Source: a virus. From it: a DNA stretch of 42,134 nucleotides. A model generated the notes under the pieces. The model saw nothing but the letters and a program-made list of their open reading frames with translations. It was not told the origin of the DNA and did not search any database. Location: positions 1 to 42,134 of the IMG/VR virus record IMGVR_UViG_3300036859_000203. The stretch is one strand, 5' to 3'. The translations under genes were made by a program, and so were the position numbers. Shown here one piece after another: positions 6,548 to 14,975 of this stretch; the stretch's first letter is position 1, and each line of letters starts with the position of its first letter.

Positions 6548-7956
6548 TCTTTAACTCCCAACCAGTCGGAGTAAGTCGGCCGTCGGGCGATTTCCACTAA
6601 GCGGAAGCCGGCGGCTTCAAGTAGGCCCTTTAGCTCGGCAGCGCCAACGCCGGAATTGCGGCGCAGATGATGCTCGCAGACTTCACAGATGACGACCTGC
6701 GCGTGTTCGAGCAGCTCCGGACAAGATTCGAGAACCCGATATTCGTCGCCCTCTATGTCAAGCTTGACCATTTCCGGCCAAACGCCAGCGAGAATGTCCG
6801 GGAGTGAGCGCGCCTCGATCGAAAACGTTGGTTCATCCGTTTCGTGCTCGAGGCGATGCGCAGCGCCCGTATTTCCCGCGACGGCTTGCATGATCGCTTC
6901 GCCAGATGAGGGAGCGACGACGCACTGCTCTAGACGAATGTTCAGAGCTGACTCATTTAGGCCTACGCTCTTTCGCAAAAGGCCGGCTGCCCGGGGCATA
7001 GGCTCAACCGCGATAACCGGGTTTCCACGCGAAGCGGCGAGCAGCGAGTAATAACCGATGTGCGCGCCAAGATCGAGGAATGTCCAGCCAGGCTTGAGAT
7101 AATCAACGATCGCGTCGCGCGTGCCTTTGTCCCAATAACCCGATTGCCGCAGCGCCTGACAAATGAAATCGTCACGTGGATCAAGCGCGAGTTTGAAACC
7201 GTCGCCCGTCGTAATGACCTCCTCGGGCGGATTGTCGGCCTCCTCAGGACGTTCGAAATGGCGAGCCGTCGGCATGTTATGGACGTTGTACGGATAACCG
7301 CCGAGGTGGTAAAGGATGACACTTGGGTCGAGCCAGACTTTGAACCCAAGCCGTCGAGCACGTTCGCCGAATGCGTAGTCCTCAGAGAGATACTCGGTGT
7401 CGTTCTCGGTCTCGATCCAGAACGTGTCAAAAAATGGGTAGAGCGCATGCAGTGGATTCTCGGCGTTGCGACCACAGAGCGGCAGATCCCTAGTCATCGC
7501 GTCGAGGACATCGCGGTGGACGGCCATAAAACCCGTCGCCGGCCACTGAATCTCGACTGGCGGCCGGCTGTCGCCAAAAATGATCTCCTGGCCGGGAAAG
7601 CCGCGGCACGCCAGATGGCCGCCGTCCCGGACCGGGTAGGCGCCGACTGCAATCGACCGTTTCTCACGCGCAAGCGCGACAACACTCTCGGCCCCTTCAG
7701 CCGGGAAGACGATGTCATCGTCGATCATGAGGAATACGTCCTCGTTTGTGTTGCGGTACCACTGAGTCACGACACGAGAACGCACTCGCTGGATCAATGC
7801 GTCGCCGCGGCCGATCTGATAAGACCAGCCGCGGTTACGCATGACATCGAGGCATTCGGCCGTTTCGACGGTCAGGGAGCGATAGGCACAGAGCAGAATC
7901 GTTGTTGCGATTGCTGCCTGCGCCTCCTCTACCCCTGCTCGTTCCGCAACAACCAT
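6544..7956 (-). CDS. Bifunctional glycosyltransferase (GT-A) - FkbM-family methyltransferase
   Basis: About 470 residues from the ATG at 7956 (AGGGG five bases upstream). Residues about 18-225 form a GT-A glycosyltransferase: a short beta start (TTILLCAYRSLT), a DDD metal/nucleotide-sugar motif (FLMIDDDIVFP, about 79-81), an acceptor-side acidic motif SEDYAFGERA near 191, and VWLDPSVILYHLG. Residues about 255-445 form an FkbM-type SAM methyltransferase: FLDLGAHIGYYSLLAA near 293, AVEPMP near 317, and KLDIEGDEYRVLE near 397. The likely activity is transfer of a sugar and O-methylation of a glycan. It sits between the decoration-like protein and the connector genes, so capsid or tail glycan modification is an attractive but unproven role. 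Confidence 0.88.
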   Translation of the reverse strand: MVVAERAGVEEAQAAIATTILLCAYRSLTVETAECLDVMRNRGWSYQIGRGDALIQRVRSRVVTQWYRNTNEDVFLMIDDDIVFPAEGAESVVALAREKRSIAVGAYPVRDGGHLACRGFPGQEIIFGDSRPPVEIQWPATGFMAVHRDVLDAMTRDLPLCGRNAENPLHALYPFFDTFWIETENDTEYLSEDYAFGERARRLGFKVWLDPSVILYHLGGYPYNVHNMPTARHFERPEEADNPPEEVITTGDGFKLALDPRDDFICQALRQSGYWDKGTRDAIVDYLKPGWTFLDLGAHIGYYSLLAASRGNPVIAVEPMPRAAGLLRKSVGLNESALNIRLEQCVVAPSSGEAIMQAVAGNTGAAHRLEHETDEPTFSIEARSLPDILAGVWPEMVKLDIEGDEYRVLESCPELLEHAQVVICEVCEHHLRRNSGVGAAELKGLLEAAGFRLVEIARRPTYSDWLGVKE

Positions 7957-7965
7957 TGCGGCCCC

Positions 7966-8400
7966 TTAATTCGCGTTGACGCTGACGTATTGGGCCGCTG
8001 GCGACGTGGGCGGCACGACACCGGTGCCACGGAAGCGCTCGGCGAGGATACTCGCGAGCGTGACGTTGGCCGTGCCAGCGTTGGCAACCACGCCGACGTA
8101 ACGCTTGGCCGGCCGATAGACGTCGATAACAAACACGTTGTTGTTCGACGTGTTTGCAATCTGAACGACGGCTGCACCGCTGATATTCGTGCCGTTGCCG
8201 AGGTTTGATTCCGCCGACTCCTGCACCCAGGCATCGAGGGTCGCACCGCTGACCATCGCTCCCACCTGGATCATGAATCTGACCCGGTCATAACCCACCA
8301 TATCAACGGCTGCGCTGACGGCGTTGGCCACTGATTCGTCCACAAGCGCCGGAGCGCGGACGACGGTGATGATGCTTTGTGCGCCTGCGTGTCCTGACAT
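7966..8400 (-). CDS. Head decoration-like protein, 144 aa
   Basis: The start ATG at 8400 has GGGAGG nine bases upstream. The protein is beta-rich and lacks charged helices. Its layout (SIITVVRAPALVDESVAN, DRVRFMIQVGAMVSGATLD, VVQIANTSNNNVFVIDVYRP, KRYVGVVANAG) is common in small proteins encoded right after the major capsid protein, usually described as capsid decoration or hypothetical virion proteins. No catalytic motif. The call rests on order and fold pattern. Confidence 0.72.
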   Translation of the reverse strand: MSGHAGAQSIITVVRAPALVDESVANAVSAAVDMVGYDRVRFMIQVGAMVSGATLDAWVQESAESNLGNGTNISGAAVVQIANTSNNNVFVIDVYRPAKRYVGVVANAGTANVTLASILAERFRGTGVVPPTSPAAQYVSVNAN

Positions 8401-8466
8401 TGTTCTAAACCTCCCGGCCTATAGATGGCCCGTTACTGTTCCTGCGGCCGCCTCGCGGCCTACTTA

Positions 8467-9969
8467 TTAGGCTGCGATGACTCCAGTCCGAATCGCATCG
8501 TAGTTCCAGAGGCCGCCGCCGACCCGGACGAACAGGAAGAGGCCCGTCTGGTCCGTGTCGCCGAAGCGCTCTGTCAACACGCGGACGCTGATCTGGGCGC
8601 GGTCGATGATGTAGTAGGCAGAAATGTCGCCGAAGATCAGCGGCGTCGTCGCTGGTGTGGTGCTAACTGAACCGTCGGCGCCGACAAACTCGGAGTTCTC
8701 AACCGGGAAGCCCTCGATCAGCATTTGGGGGCGAGCAAAGCCGCTATCGAGGTATGAGTTCCAGAACGGTCGGCCGTTCGCGTCTACCAGGCCGGCGATC
8801 GCGCCCTGAATGCTGCGGCGCATGATCCAGGAGGCGTTTGCGGCGTACTGCGAAGGTAGCTGGTAGACCAGCTGCTTGATTTTCGGCGCCGAGCCGGGGT
8901 CAGCGACCGTGTTACTGATTGTGTTCGAAGTTGTGCCTTCCACGTCGTAGGCCATGCCGGCTGAGGCCACGACCGTCAACGCGAGCGAATGACTGAGGAT
9001 GCCCGTCGGCTCCAGCGCCGGGGAGGCGCCGGTTGGCCCCGCGATAAACGCTTGATCTTCCTTCAGCGCGATCGAGCGGCCGCCGCGGCTGGACAGGTCT
9101 GAGATCAGATTTCCTACCGAGTCGGCGATGAGATCGTTGCTGAGCAGCGTGTAAGCGCGCAGCTTCTTGATACCGATCTCGAACTGCTGGAACACGACAT
9201 CGATGCTGGACTGTGACGGCGTCTCGCCGACCCAGGCGGCGACGAAGTCGTCCGCGTAGATATTGCGGGTCGCGGCCGTTGAGTTTGGCGCGACCATTGG
9301 CTGAATCCAGCGATCGCGGACGGTCGTGCGGACGGTCGCAAGCCGCCGCATGATGCTCGTCTGGTCGCGCCGACCGCCGATCTCAGCCTGGATGTCGGGC
9401 GGAACTGTGAATCCGCCGGCGCCGTCCGATCCCTCGGAGAGCGCCTTCTGCTCGGCGGACGAAAGCATGGCCAGCGCCATCGCCTGCCCCTGAGGCGCAG
9501 CGCGATACCACTTGATCCAGGCTTCGCGATACTCAGGCTGGATAATCGCGCGCGTCTGCTTCACGTACTGCGCCGAGGACGCCTCTTCAGGCAGCGGCCC
9601 GAAGAGAACCTCGTTCGGATACATGGGCACCGACTTGCCGGTTGAGATCGGCGCGTGCCACATGCCACCCTTGAGCTCCCAGCCGATGCGCTGGAGGCTC
9701 TTCTCCTCGCCGTCATCCGAGTTGATCGGGTGCGGGACGTGGTGCACCGGCTCGTCCAAATAGGCCTTGTGGCGATCGGTATCGGCGTCAGCGAGGCGCT
9801 GCTTTTCCTTCTCGATCTCCTGGACGATCTTTTCGCCGCGCTTTGTCAGCGTCTCGAATTCCGTCCGGCTGTCCTCGGGCATAACGGCGCCCGGGTTCTT
9901 TTCGCGCAGCGTCGTCCGCCTGGCGATGTTCTGTTCCAGTTCCTCATTGAGCGCCGTTAGCATTTCCAT
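8467..9969 (-). CDS. HK97-type major capsid protein
   Basis: 500 residues, start ATG at 9969 with AGGAG six bases upstream. Residues 1 to about 65 are a coiled-coil scaffold-like delta domain (EELEQNIARRT, EFETLTKRGEKIVQEIEKEKQRL). A linker rich in Asp/His follows, then the capsid fold with GGFTVPPDIQAEI near 185, ISDLSSRGGRSIALKEDQAF, NASWIMRRSIQGAI and a final strand segment ISVRVLTERFGDTDQTGLF. The family is cleaved by the protease encoded next door to remove the delta domain. Confidence 0.93.
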   Translation of the reverse strand: MEMLTALNEELEQNIARRTTLREKNPGAVMPEDSRTEFETLTKRGEKIVQEIEKEKQRLADADTDRHKAYLDEPVHHVPHPINSDDGEEKSLQRIGWELKGGMWHAPISTGKSVPMYPNEVLFGPLPEEASSAQYVKQTRAIIQPEYREAWIKWYRAAPQGQAMALAMLSSAEQKALSEGSDGAGGFTVPPDIQAEIGGRRDQTSIMRRLATVRTTVRDRWIQPMVAPNSTAATRNIYADDFVAAWVGETPSQSSIDVVFQQFEIGIKKLRAYTLLSNDLIADSVGNLISDLSSRGGRSIALKEDQAFIAGPTGASPALEPTGILSHSLALTVVASAGMAYDVEGTTSNTISNTVADPGSAPKIKQLVYQLPSQYAANASWIMRRSIQGAIAGLVDANGRPFWNSYLDSGFARPQMLIEGFPVENSEFVGADGSVSTTPATTPLIFGDISAYYIIDRAQISVRVLTERFGDTDQTGLFLFVRVGGGLWNYDAIRTGVIAA

Positions 9970-9978
9970 CTCTTTCTC

Positions 9979-11046
9979 CTAATCGAGTTTGGCTGCGCCT
10001 GCGGTTAGGGGCCGGAAGCCCAAAACCGATTGAAGCTTGCGCAATTGAGCTTTCCGTTCGTCCTTAACCGAAAATCCGTCATCGTCATCGTCATCGTCGT
10101 CGTCCGGCTTTGAAGCCTTCATTCCCACCATCGGGCAGCCCTCGCCGCCGTCACAATTCGAGGCGTCGTGCAGCGCCATCGCAGCGCTCAAGATGGTGTG
10201 CAGCTTCGTGAGGTTAGCCTCGCTCAGCGTGGCGCCAGCCTTCTGCTCTTCGAGGTGGTCGAGCTCCACCAGAATTGTCGCGAGCGCTTTGCCGGCGCTG
10301 TCTGTTCCGACGCCCTCAGCCTCAGCGTGTCGCTGGAGGTGCGCCTTCGCCCGGGCGTGCTGCGCCTCGGTGAGATCGGCCTGCGGCTCGCGCGAGAGCG
10401 CGTTGCGGAGGTGAGGCACGTCGACCGTACCCTCGGCGCTGTGATGCGGCAGCTTCCGCAGATCCCGCGGCACCGTCTTGCCCTCGTCGTCCTTTTCGCC
10501 GCCAGGCAGGACAATTGCGAACGCCGAGTCGGGTAGATTGTTGATGTAGGCGGCATCCCACTCGGCCTTGCTCTCAATACCCTTGACGGCCAGGGTGCGC
10601 GTGCCGTAGGCGGCGCCAACGAGGACAGGAGAACATTCGAAGAGCTCCAGGTCCCGGATCGTCCGGACGTACATCTGCGAGCCTTTGCCGTCGTCCTTGT
10701 ATTCCCAGATCTGATCGAGGACGCGGAACCCAATCGAGTATTGCTGGAGTTCAGCCATCGCCTTGACGGTCTTGTAGGCTTCCTCGCCGCGCTGCGTGTC
10801 AAGGAAGAACTGGCCGTTGAAGATCGCTTCGCTGGAAGTAACTTCGATCGTGCCGGCGCCGACGGGATGATCCCAATCGTGAGACCAGACAAGCGGGACC
10901 TTTTTGCCCCTGCTGCTGGCGAAAGATTCCGGCGCCATGATGTCGCCGTCGCGGTCAAGCTGGTTGAAGGTGGAGACAATCGCCGAGAGTTCGCCCTGAG
11001 CGCCAAGCTCTTTTAGGGTTATGAACTTCGTTTCGCGTTCGTCCAT
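9979..11046 (-). CDS. HK97-type prohead protease with C-terminal extension
   Basis: Read from the ATG at 11046 (MDERETKFITL), about 355 residues. The S78 protease core is present: a His-containing VPLVWSHDWDHPVG near 50-62, the nucleophile Ser in LQQYSIGF near 104, and an acidic residue in DLELFECSPV near 137. The region after about residue 155 adds a separate segment (FAIVLPGGEKDDEGKTVPRDLRKLP, HLRNALSRE) found in several phage proteins, then an Asp run encoded by GTC/ATC triplets. An ATG at 11079 in the same frame would translate the hairpin just upstream. The SD-like GAGGG of the 11046 start lies in that hairpin, so initiation may be regulated. Confidence 0.9.
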   Translation of the reverse strand: MDERETKFITLKELGAQGELSAIVSTFNQLDRDGDIMAPESFASSRGKKVPLVWSHDWDHPVGAGTIEVTSSEAIFNGQFFLDTQRGEEAYKTVKAMAELQQYSIGFRVLDQIWEYKDDGKGSQMYVRTIRDLELFECSPVLVGAAYGTRTLAVKGIESKAEWDAAYINNLPDSAFAIVLPGGEKDDEGKTVPRDLRKLPHHSAEGTVDVPHLRNALSREPQADLTEAQHARAKAHLQRHAEAEGVGTDSAGKALATILVELDHLEEQKAGATLSEANLTKLHTILSAAMALHDASNCDGGEGCPMVGMKASKPDDDDDDDDDGFSVKDERKAQLRKLQSVLGFRPLTAGAAKLD

Positions 11047-11074
11047 AAAAAACGGCCCTCGTTGAAGAGGGCCG
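11047..11074 (-). terminator. Hairpin plus U-tract abutting the prohead protease start
   Basis: On the minus strand CGGCCCTC, a six-base loop TTCAAC, and GAGGGCCG form a perfect 8-bp stem followed at once by six T residues, the form of an intrinsic terminator. The U-tract touches the ATG of the prohead protease, and the only SD-like GAGGG is in the 3' arm. It could be an attenuator for the capsid transcript, a translational switch, or both. Confidence 0.7.
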
Positions 11075-11132
11075 CGCATGGTCTCGCGATGGAGGGGCCG
11101 CTAAAACCCGCTTATGCGTTTTGTCAGATGCA

Positions 11133-11162
11133 GTTTAAGCACGCAATAATGGCGATTGTCAA
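11133..11162 (-). promoter_or_regulatory. Candidate promoter upstream of the protease-capsid genes
   Basis: The minus strand has a perfect TTGACA (11162-11157) and, 18 bases on, TTAAAC (11138-11133), only half matching the -10 consensus. It lies in the 87-base gap between the Com-like gene and the hairpin. If used, it would give a leader of roughly 50-80 bases ending in the hairpin. The good -35 and weak -10 would suit an activated late promoter. Inference only. Confidence 0.4.
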
Positions 11163-11166
11163 GTGC

Positions 11167-11343
11167 CTAAATCGATTTTGTTTCGACTTTTTCCCGAAAA
11201 CTCGGCGTTGCACCGTTAGCCGTAACCTCTAAACGATTCGCCGCTCGACAATGATTGCAGTAGACGACGACCTTAATCCGCCCGTCGACGTCGTCGACGT
11301 TAAGGCGTTTATTGCAGCGCCAGCAGCGATATTCCCTCGCCAT
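11167..11343 (-). CDS. Com-like zinc-ribbon protein, 58 aa
   Basis: Translated from the sequence: MAREYRCWRCNKRL, a short acidic/basic turn, then VVVYCNHCRAANRLEV. The two CxxC pairs (Cys7/Cys10 and Cys29/Cys32) match the layout of phage Mu Com-like zinc ribbons, which have RCxxCNKLL followed by IKCPRCxxxN. Mu Com is an RNA-binding translational activator of mom. The ATG at 11343 overlaps the portal TAA (TAATG). It precedes the candidate promoter and hairpin leader of the protease gene, so a role acting on that leader is a testable idea. A simple structural zinc protein is the alternative. Confidence 0.75.
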   Translation of the reverse strand: MAREYRCWRCNKRLNVDDVDGRIKVVVYCNHCRAANRLEVTANGATPSFREKVETKSI

Positions 11344-12647
11344 TAGGGTGTCGTTCCGTTTCCGTTGCTCGCCACGACAGGCTCAGGCGGCGGCGGATTC
11401 TCGGGTGGTGCCGACTCTTCGACTGGCACAAGTAGCCTGGCCGGCGTCGGAATCAGGTTCGCCGGCACCAGATAGACATCATCGCCAGGCGGGTTCTCTG
11501 GTTTACCGGTCTCGCGCCGGCCTTCTTCGACCGTCCAGACGCCGGACATTACAAGTTTGGCAGCGCGTTCGGCGATCGCCGTCTGATCCGGCTGGAGTGC
11601 CCAGACGTCCGTGAGATCGAAGGCGACCTCGTCGACGCCGCTAAATTCCGGCACCAGGCGCAAATTGAGCGGTCCGGCGAGCTCTTTGTAGAGCGGCGTC
11701 AGCGTACCCGTCCAGAAATCCTGTGATTCGGCGCGTTTGTTAGCGTAGCCGCCGTTCTGGTAGCTGGTCCGGGTCCCGATCAGGCTCTGTGGCACGCCAA
11801 ATACCATCGGTATGCGCGCCTCTTCGATCTCGTCCAGCTCCGGAATCACGAGGCCACGAGCACCGAGCGACATTGACATCGGCGTGTAGGTCGACTCGGC
11901 ATTGTCGAGGATCAGGAGCTCATGCCAGCCGGAGGGGCCGGCAAAATTGTTACGGAAGCGGTTTTTGATCGCCTCTTTCTGCTCCTCCGAGACCTTTTGT
12001 TTGACGGAGAGTACGGCGCCGGGCATACCGCCATTTTGGAACGCCGCTTTGACGAAATCCTTCATGTAGTTATCGATGTCGGTCCGGCCGGACGCCGGCA
12101 TGAGCGGCGGCATGCCATACCAGTCGTCGAGCGGGTTGCGATTCTTGAAGTGAATCACGTCGCGCGGCGCTATCTCGTAGACCTGACCGACGCCGGCGTT
12201 GTAGATATAGCGATCGATGTAGGTGGTCTGTGAAGGCACGATCCGAACGCGATCAGGCCGCATCAGCCACAACTCGACGACCTTTTGCGACGCCGAACGC
12301 ACCTTGAGGGCGTAGGCATTGCCGGCGAGCGAGCGGTGCATGATGATCGTCGCCCAAAACTCGAAGTAGCTGAGGAACGGATTGGGGCGATTCAGCAGCG
12401 AGAGTATCGGCGAGACTCGCGACCATTGCTCGCCGTAGCGCGCCTGCATTTTCGGCTCCGCCGCGGAGGTCGAGAGCTCTTCGATGCAGGCGTAGATCAG
12501 CTCGTTCTTCGAATAACCTTCGCGTGCGTAGGTCTCATAGCGGTTGTTGGGGAGTTGCGCGCGCCCGGCCTGCCAGACTGGTACGGTCGCGGCGAAGTTT
12601 TGAACCCGCGGGATCGTTGCTTTTAATGTCTGCGCAAATAGACCCAT
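11343..12647 (-). CDS. Portal protein (HK97-like)
   Basis: 434 residues, ATG at 12647 (MGLFAQTLKATIPRVQ). Family features include an early YSKNELIYACIEELSTSAAEPK, then LLNRPNPFLSYFEFWATIIMHRSLAGNAY, DVIHFKNRNPLDDWYGMPPL near 170 and YQNGGYANKRAESQDFWTGTLTPL near 310. These are the wing and clip region signatures of siphovirus portals. The C-terminus is Pro/Glu-rich and variable. The portal forms the dodecameric DNA channel at one capsid vertex. It sits between terL and the protease as expected. Confidence 0.92.
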   Translation of the reverse strand: MGLFAQTLKATIPRVQNFAATVPVWQAGRAQLPNNRYETYAREGYSKNELIYACIEELSTSAAEPKMQARYGEQWSRVSPILSLLNRPNPFLSYFEFWATIIMHRSLAGNAYALKVRSASQKVVELWLMRPDRVRIVPSQTTYIDRYIYNAGVGQVYEIAPRDVIHFKNRNPLDDWYGMPPLMPASGRTDIDNYMKDFVKAAFQNGGMPGAVLSVKQKVSEEQKEAIKNRFRNNFAGPSGWHELLILDNAESTYTPMSMSLGARGLVIPELDEIEEARIPMVFGVPQSLIGTRTSYQNGGYANKRAESQDFWTGTLTPLYKELAGPLNLRLVPEFSGVDEVAFDLTDVWALQPDQTAIAERAAKLVMSGVWTVEEGRRETGKPENPPGDDVYLVPANLIPTPARLLVPVEESAPPENPPPPEPVVASNGNGTTP

Positions 12648-12657
12648 GTGACGCCTC

Positions 12658-12834
12658 TCATCCTGACGCGAACTCGAAGAGCCGCACCGCTAGGCCAAGT
12701 GTAAACGCCGCGACGAGGATTGTCCCGACAACGGACGTCACGATGATCACAATTTGCGCGAGCAAGTGCCGATCTTCCTCATCGAGCACCGCGCCAACTA
12801 TATGCGCCATTTTCTTTAACTTGCTCACGATCAT
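12658..12834 (-). CDS. Small membrane protein between terL and portal
   Basis: 58 residues from the ATG at 12834 (MIVSKLKKMAHIVGAV), which overlaps the terL stop as ATGA. It has an acidic-helical segment (LDEEDRHLLAQ) then a hydrophobic stretch of about 25 residues (IVIIVTSVVGTILVAAFTLG) and a short polar end. One transmembrane segment, probably N-in. The function is unknown. A membrane protein here is unusual but sometimes seen in actinophages. A longer upstream frame has Arg-rich composition and is not real. Confidence 0.7.
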   Translation of the reverse strand: MIVSKLKKMAHIVGAVLDEEDRHLLAQIVIIVTSVVGTILVAAFTLGLAVRLFEFASG

Positions 12835-14468
12835 GCGAAGAATACTCCCACAACCTGCGGCTCGCCGGCGCCAGCCGCGACCGCATCGAGCCGCGCCTGC
12901 CATGAGAGGCAGCCAGCCATCGCCGCATCAATCTTGTTAGGCGAGCCCGGGCGGTCTTTCTGAATTAACCAGAGTGGTGCTCCGTCGTCATCGCGGAAGT
13001 TGAGCGGATTTTTCTGAGCGTTGCCGATATGGCGCGTAAAGGTGGGGTCGCCGTTGTGCGTCGCCTCGCCGGCCTCGATCGCGTTCGCATAGGCGCGCAG
13101 TGCGACCGCCATTTTGCGATAGAGAGTTGTCGACCAGGCGACGACGCGCTTGGCTTCATATTTGCCCGCCCAAATTGCCAGCCAGGTATCCCATTTTGAC
13201 GGGTCGGCGTACATGCGCCAGATGTCGAAATCGGTGAACGCTTGATCCACGGCCGCATCAACCTCGCCCTTTGGCACTTGCCAGGCGTCGCGATCGGTTA
13301 AGTGTTCCGGTCGCGCCCAGATGCCGATTGGCCATTGAAAACCCGTGAGGACGTTAGTCGCAATCAGCGCCGTCGTGTCTTCGTTAATCGAGCCGTCAAA
13401 GCCGAGCGTAATCACGGCGCCCGGGACGATCAGCTCGGAGCGCTCGTTGCGCTCCCACTGCGTGACATTGAACGCCTGGGCTGCCGTGGCGATCGGGCGA
13501 TTGAGAAAGACACGCTCCAGGTAAGGCTTATCGGTCGTAGGATCTTGCCATTGTTCAGTTATCCCGTTGATGTCTTTCCACGCTGCCGTCGGCCCAGCCG
13601 CCTCGACGATCGCCGCGCGGAGCTGCTCGGGGTCTGTGAGGTCATAACCGTCTCGCGCCTGGCGGTGAAAGAAGAAGAGCCGCGGGTCCTGGATCTTGCC
13701 GTCAGCAACGTCCTTCGCGTAGCTCGCCGTCTGTTCAGCGACGCTGTTCTCGCCGGGAACATAGGCCGTCGTTGTCTCAAGTTCCCATGGCTCCGCCATT
13801 GGACGCTTTGTCAAATTAGCGATCGTGGTCCGATGCGCCCGAATTAGGCGAGGCAGATTCCAGCGATGGGTCTCGTCTTTGTGAGAAAAAGTGGTGCGCG
13901 CACCATCACGCGCATCAGGTGCGCCGGCGAGCGCGACCGCCTTACCATCGCCCATCGCGCGGATGATCCGCTCCATGCCAATGTCGAAGTCGCCAGAGAT
14001 CGGACTCAGTTCGAGGATCGCCTTGAGCGCCGCATAGGCGAGGTCGTCGGCCTGCTCTTCGGTATAGGCCATCATCGGGATATACGGGTCGACGACCGGC
14101 CGGCCGACGGGGTTGCCGCTCGCGTCGAAGCCATCGCAGCGCACCGGACCCTCGGGGTGGAGCTCGACCGCAGCGATCCATGCGGCGAGCTCCGTTTTTG
14201 CACTACCCTTTTGAAGTGACAGCGCAACGCGGCGGAAGCGCCGGCGACCCTCGATTGGCTTGCCGTTGCCGTCGCGTGTGCCGCGCGGATAGACCTCATA
14301 CATCCGGTAGATCAGGGCGCGCTTTTCATCGTCCAGTTTGGCGCGCAGTCCACGCAAGTCGCCTGGACCGAAGACAAGGTTTTGCTCAATAAACGCGCAG
14401 ACCTGTGAACCCAGGCTCGGCCATTCCTCACCATCGGGCTCGAACGGCGGGACAGCGAGGACGGTCAT
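12831..14468 (-). CDS. terL: Terminase large subunit
   Basis: 545 residues. The ATPase domain has a divergent Walker A, SLQKGSAKTELAAW near 85-98, followed by the segment PYIPMMAYTEEQADDLAYAAL that carries the Walker-B region. The nuclease domain shows VITLGFDGSINEDTTALIA near 345 (first catalytic Asp) and IDAAMAGCLSW near 515 (last Asp). The GSAKTE-type Walker A and the ELHPEGPVRCDGF segment are, to my knowledge, typical of actinobacteriophage terminases. ATGA overlap with terS. TerL translocates DNA into the prohead and cuts it. Confidence 0.93.
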   Translation of the reverse strand: MTVLAVPPFEPDGEEWPSLGSQVCAFIEQNLVFGPGDLRGLRAKLDDEKRALIYRMYEVYPRGTRDGNGKPIEGRRRFRRVALSLQKGSAKTELAAWIAAVELHPEGPVRCDGFDASGNPVGRPVVDPYIPMMAYTEEQADDLAYAALKAILELSPISGDFDIGMERIIRAMGDGKAVALAGAPDARDGARTTFSHKDETHRWNLPRLIRAHRTTIANLTKRPMAEPWELETTTAYVPGENSVAEQTASYAKDVADGKIQDPRLFFFHRQARDGYDLTDPEQLRAAIVEAAGPTAAWKDINGITEQWQDPTTDKPYLERVFLNRPIATAAQAFNVTQWERNERSELIVPGAVITLGFDGSINEDTTALIATNVLTGFQWPIGIWARPEHLTDRDAWQVPKGEVDAAVDQAFTDFDIWRMYADPSKWDTWLAIWAGKYEAKRVVAWSTTLYRKMAVALRAYANAIEAGEATHNGDPTFTRHIGNAQKNPLNFRDDDGAPLWLIQKDRPGSPNKIDAAMAGCLSWQARLDAVAAGAGEPQVVGVFFA

Positions 14469-14953
14469 AGCGCCCTCAAGAAGCGTCGCGGATCGCTACC
14501 CGCGCCCTCTAATGTTGATTGCTGTTCTGCTGCCTCTAGCAGAGGTTTGTGGGGGCGCGGGCCTGGCGTGACGCGACTGCGGGAGCTTGGCGACATGCCG
14601 AACTCGACGAGGATGCGCGTCATTTGCTCCATTGCCTTGTTGGCGATTGCCAGGTACGGAGACTGCACCGGGAAGCTTGAAGGTGTCATGATGACCGTCC
14701 CATATTTGGCGAGCTGCTCCTCGGCCTCGAGCCAGCGAGCCCAGGCTTGGCAGTAGATCGCCAGCGCCGTCTTGTCGATGTCCGTGAGTAAGCCTGCGTC
14801 ACGTAGCCGTCGCCCCAGCCGACTCCATTCCTTACGCGCCTCGCCCTGCAGGTGAGGAGGGCGGGTGGGCAGGTGCGCATCTAATCCAGAAAGGCTGATG
14901 CGCTCAGGCCGACGAGTACTCATGCCCTGAGGTTTTGGTTTGCGACCCCTCAC
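14465..14953 (-). CDS. terS: Terminase small subunit (P27-like)
   Basis: 162 residues, starting GTG at 14953 with AGGAG seven bases upstream. The pattern RGRKPKPQ, then RPPHLQGEARKEWSRLGRRLRDAGLLTDIDKTALAIYCQAWARW, then YGTVIMTPSSFPVQSPYLAIANKA matches the P27-type small terminase family (GRKP start, LTxxD.aaL..yc..w, NP.l....a). These proteins recognise the packaging site and bind TerL. It is immediately before terL. Confidence 0.92.
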   Translation of the reverse strand: MRGRKPKPQGMSTRRPERISLSGLDAHLPTRPPHLQGEARKEWSRLGRRLRDAGLLTDIDKTALAIYCQAWARWLEAEEQLAKYGTVIMTPSSFPVQSPYLAIANKAMEQMTRILVEFGMSPSSRSRVTPGPRPHKPLLEAAEQQSTLEGAGSDPRRFLRAL

Positions 14954-14975
14954 GTCGCGTCTCCTAAATACAACG

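Noticed and set aside
7060-8208. A 382-codon open frame on the plus strand
   Set aside because: It lies opposite the GT-FkbM and decoration-like genes in GC-rich DNA, has unnatural Arg/Asp/Val composition and no recognisable motif; it is a shadow of the real genes.
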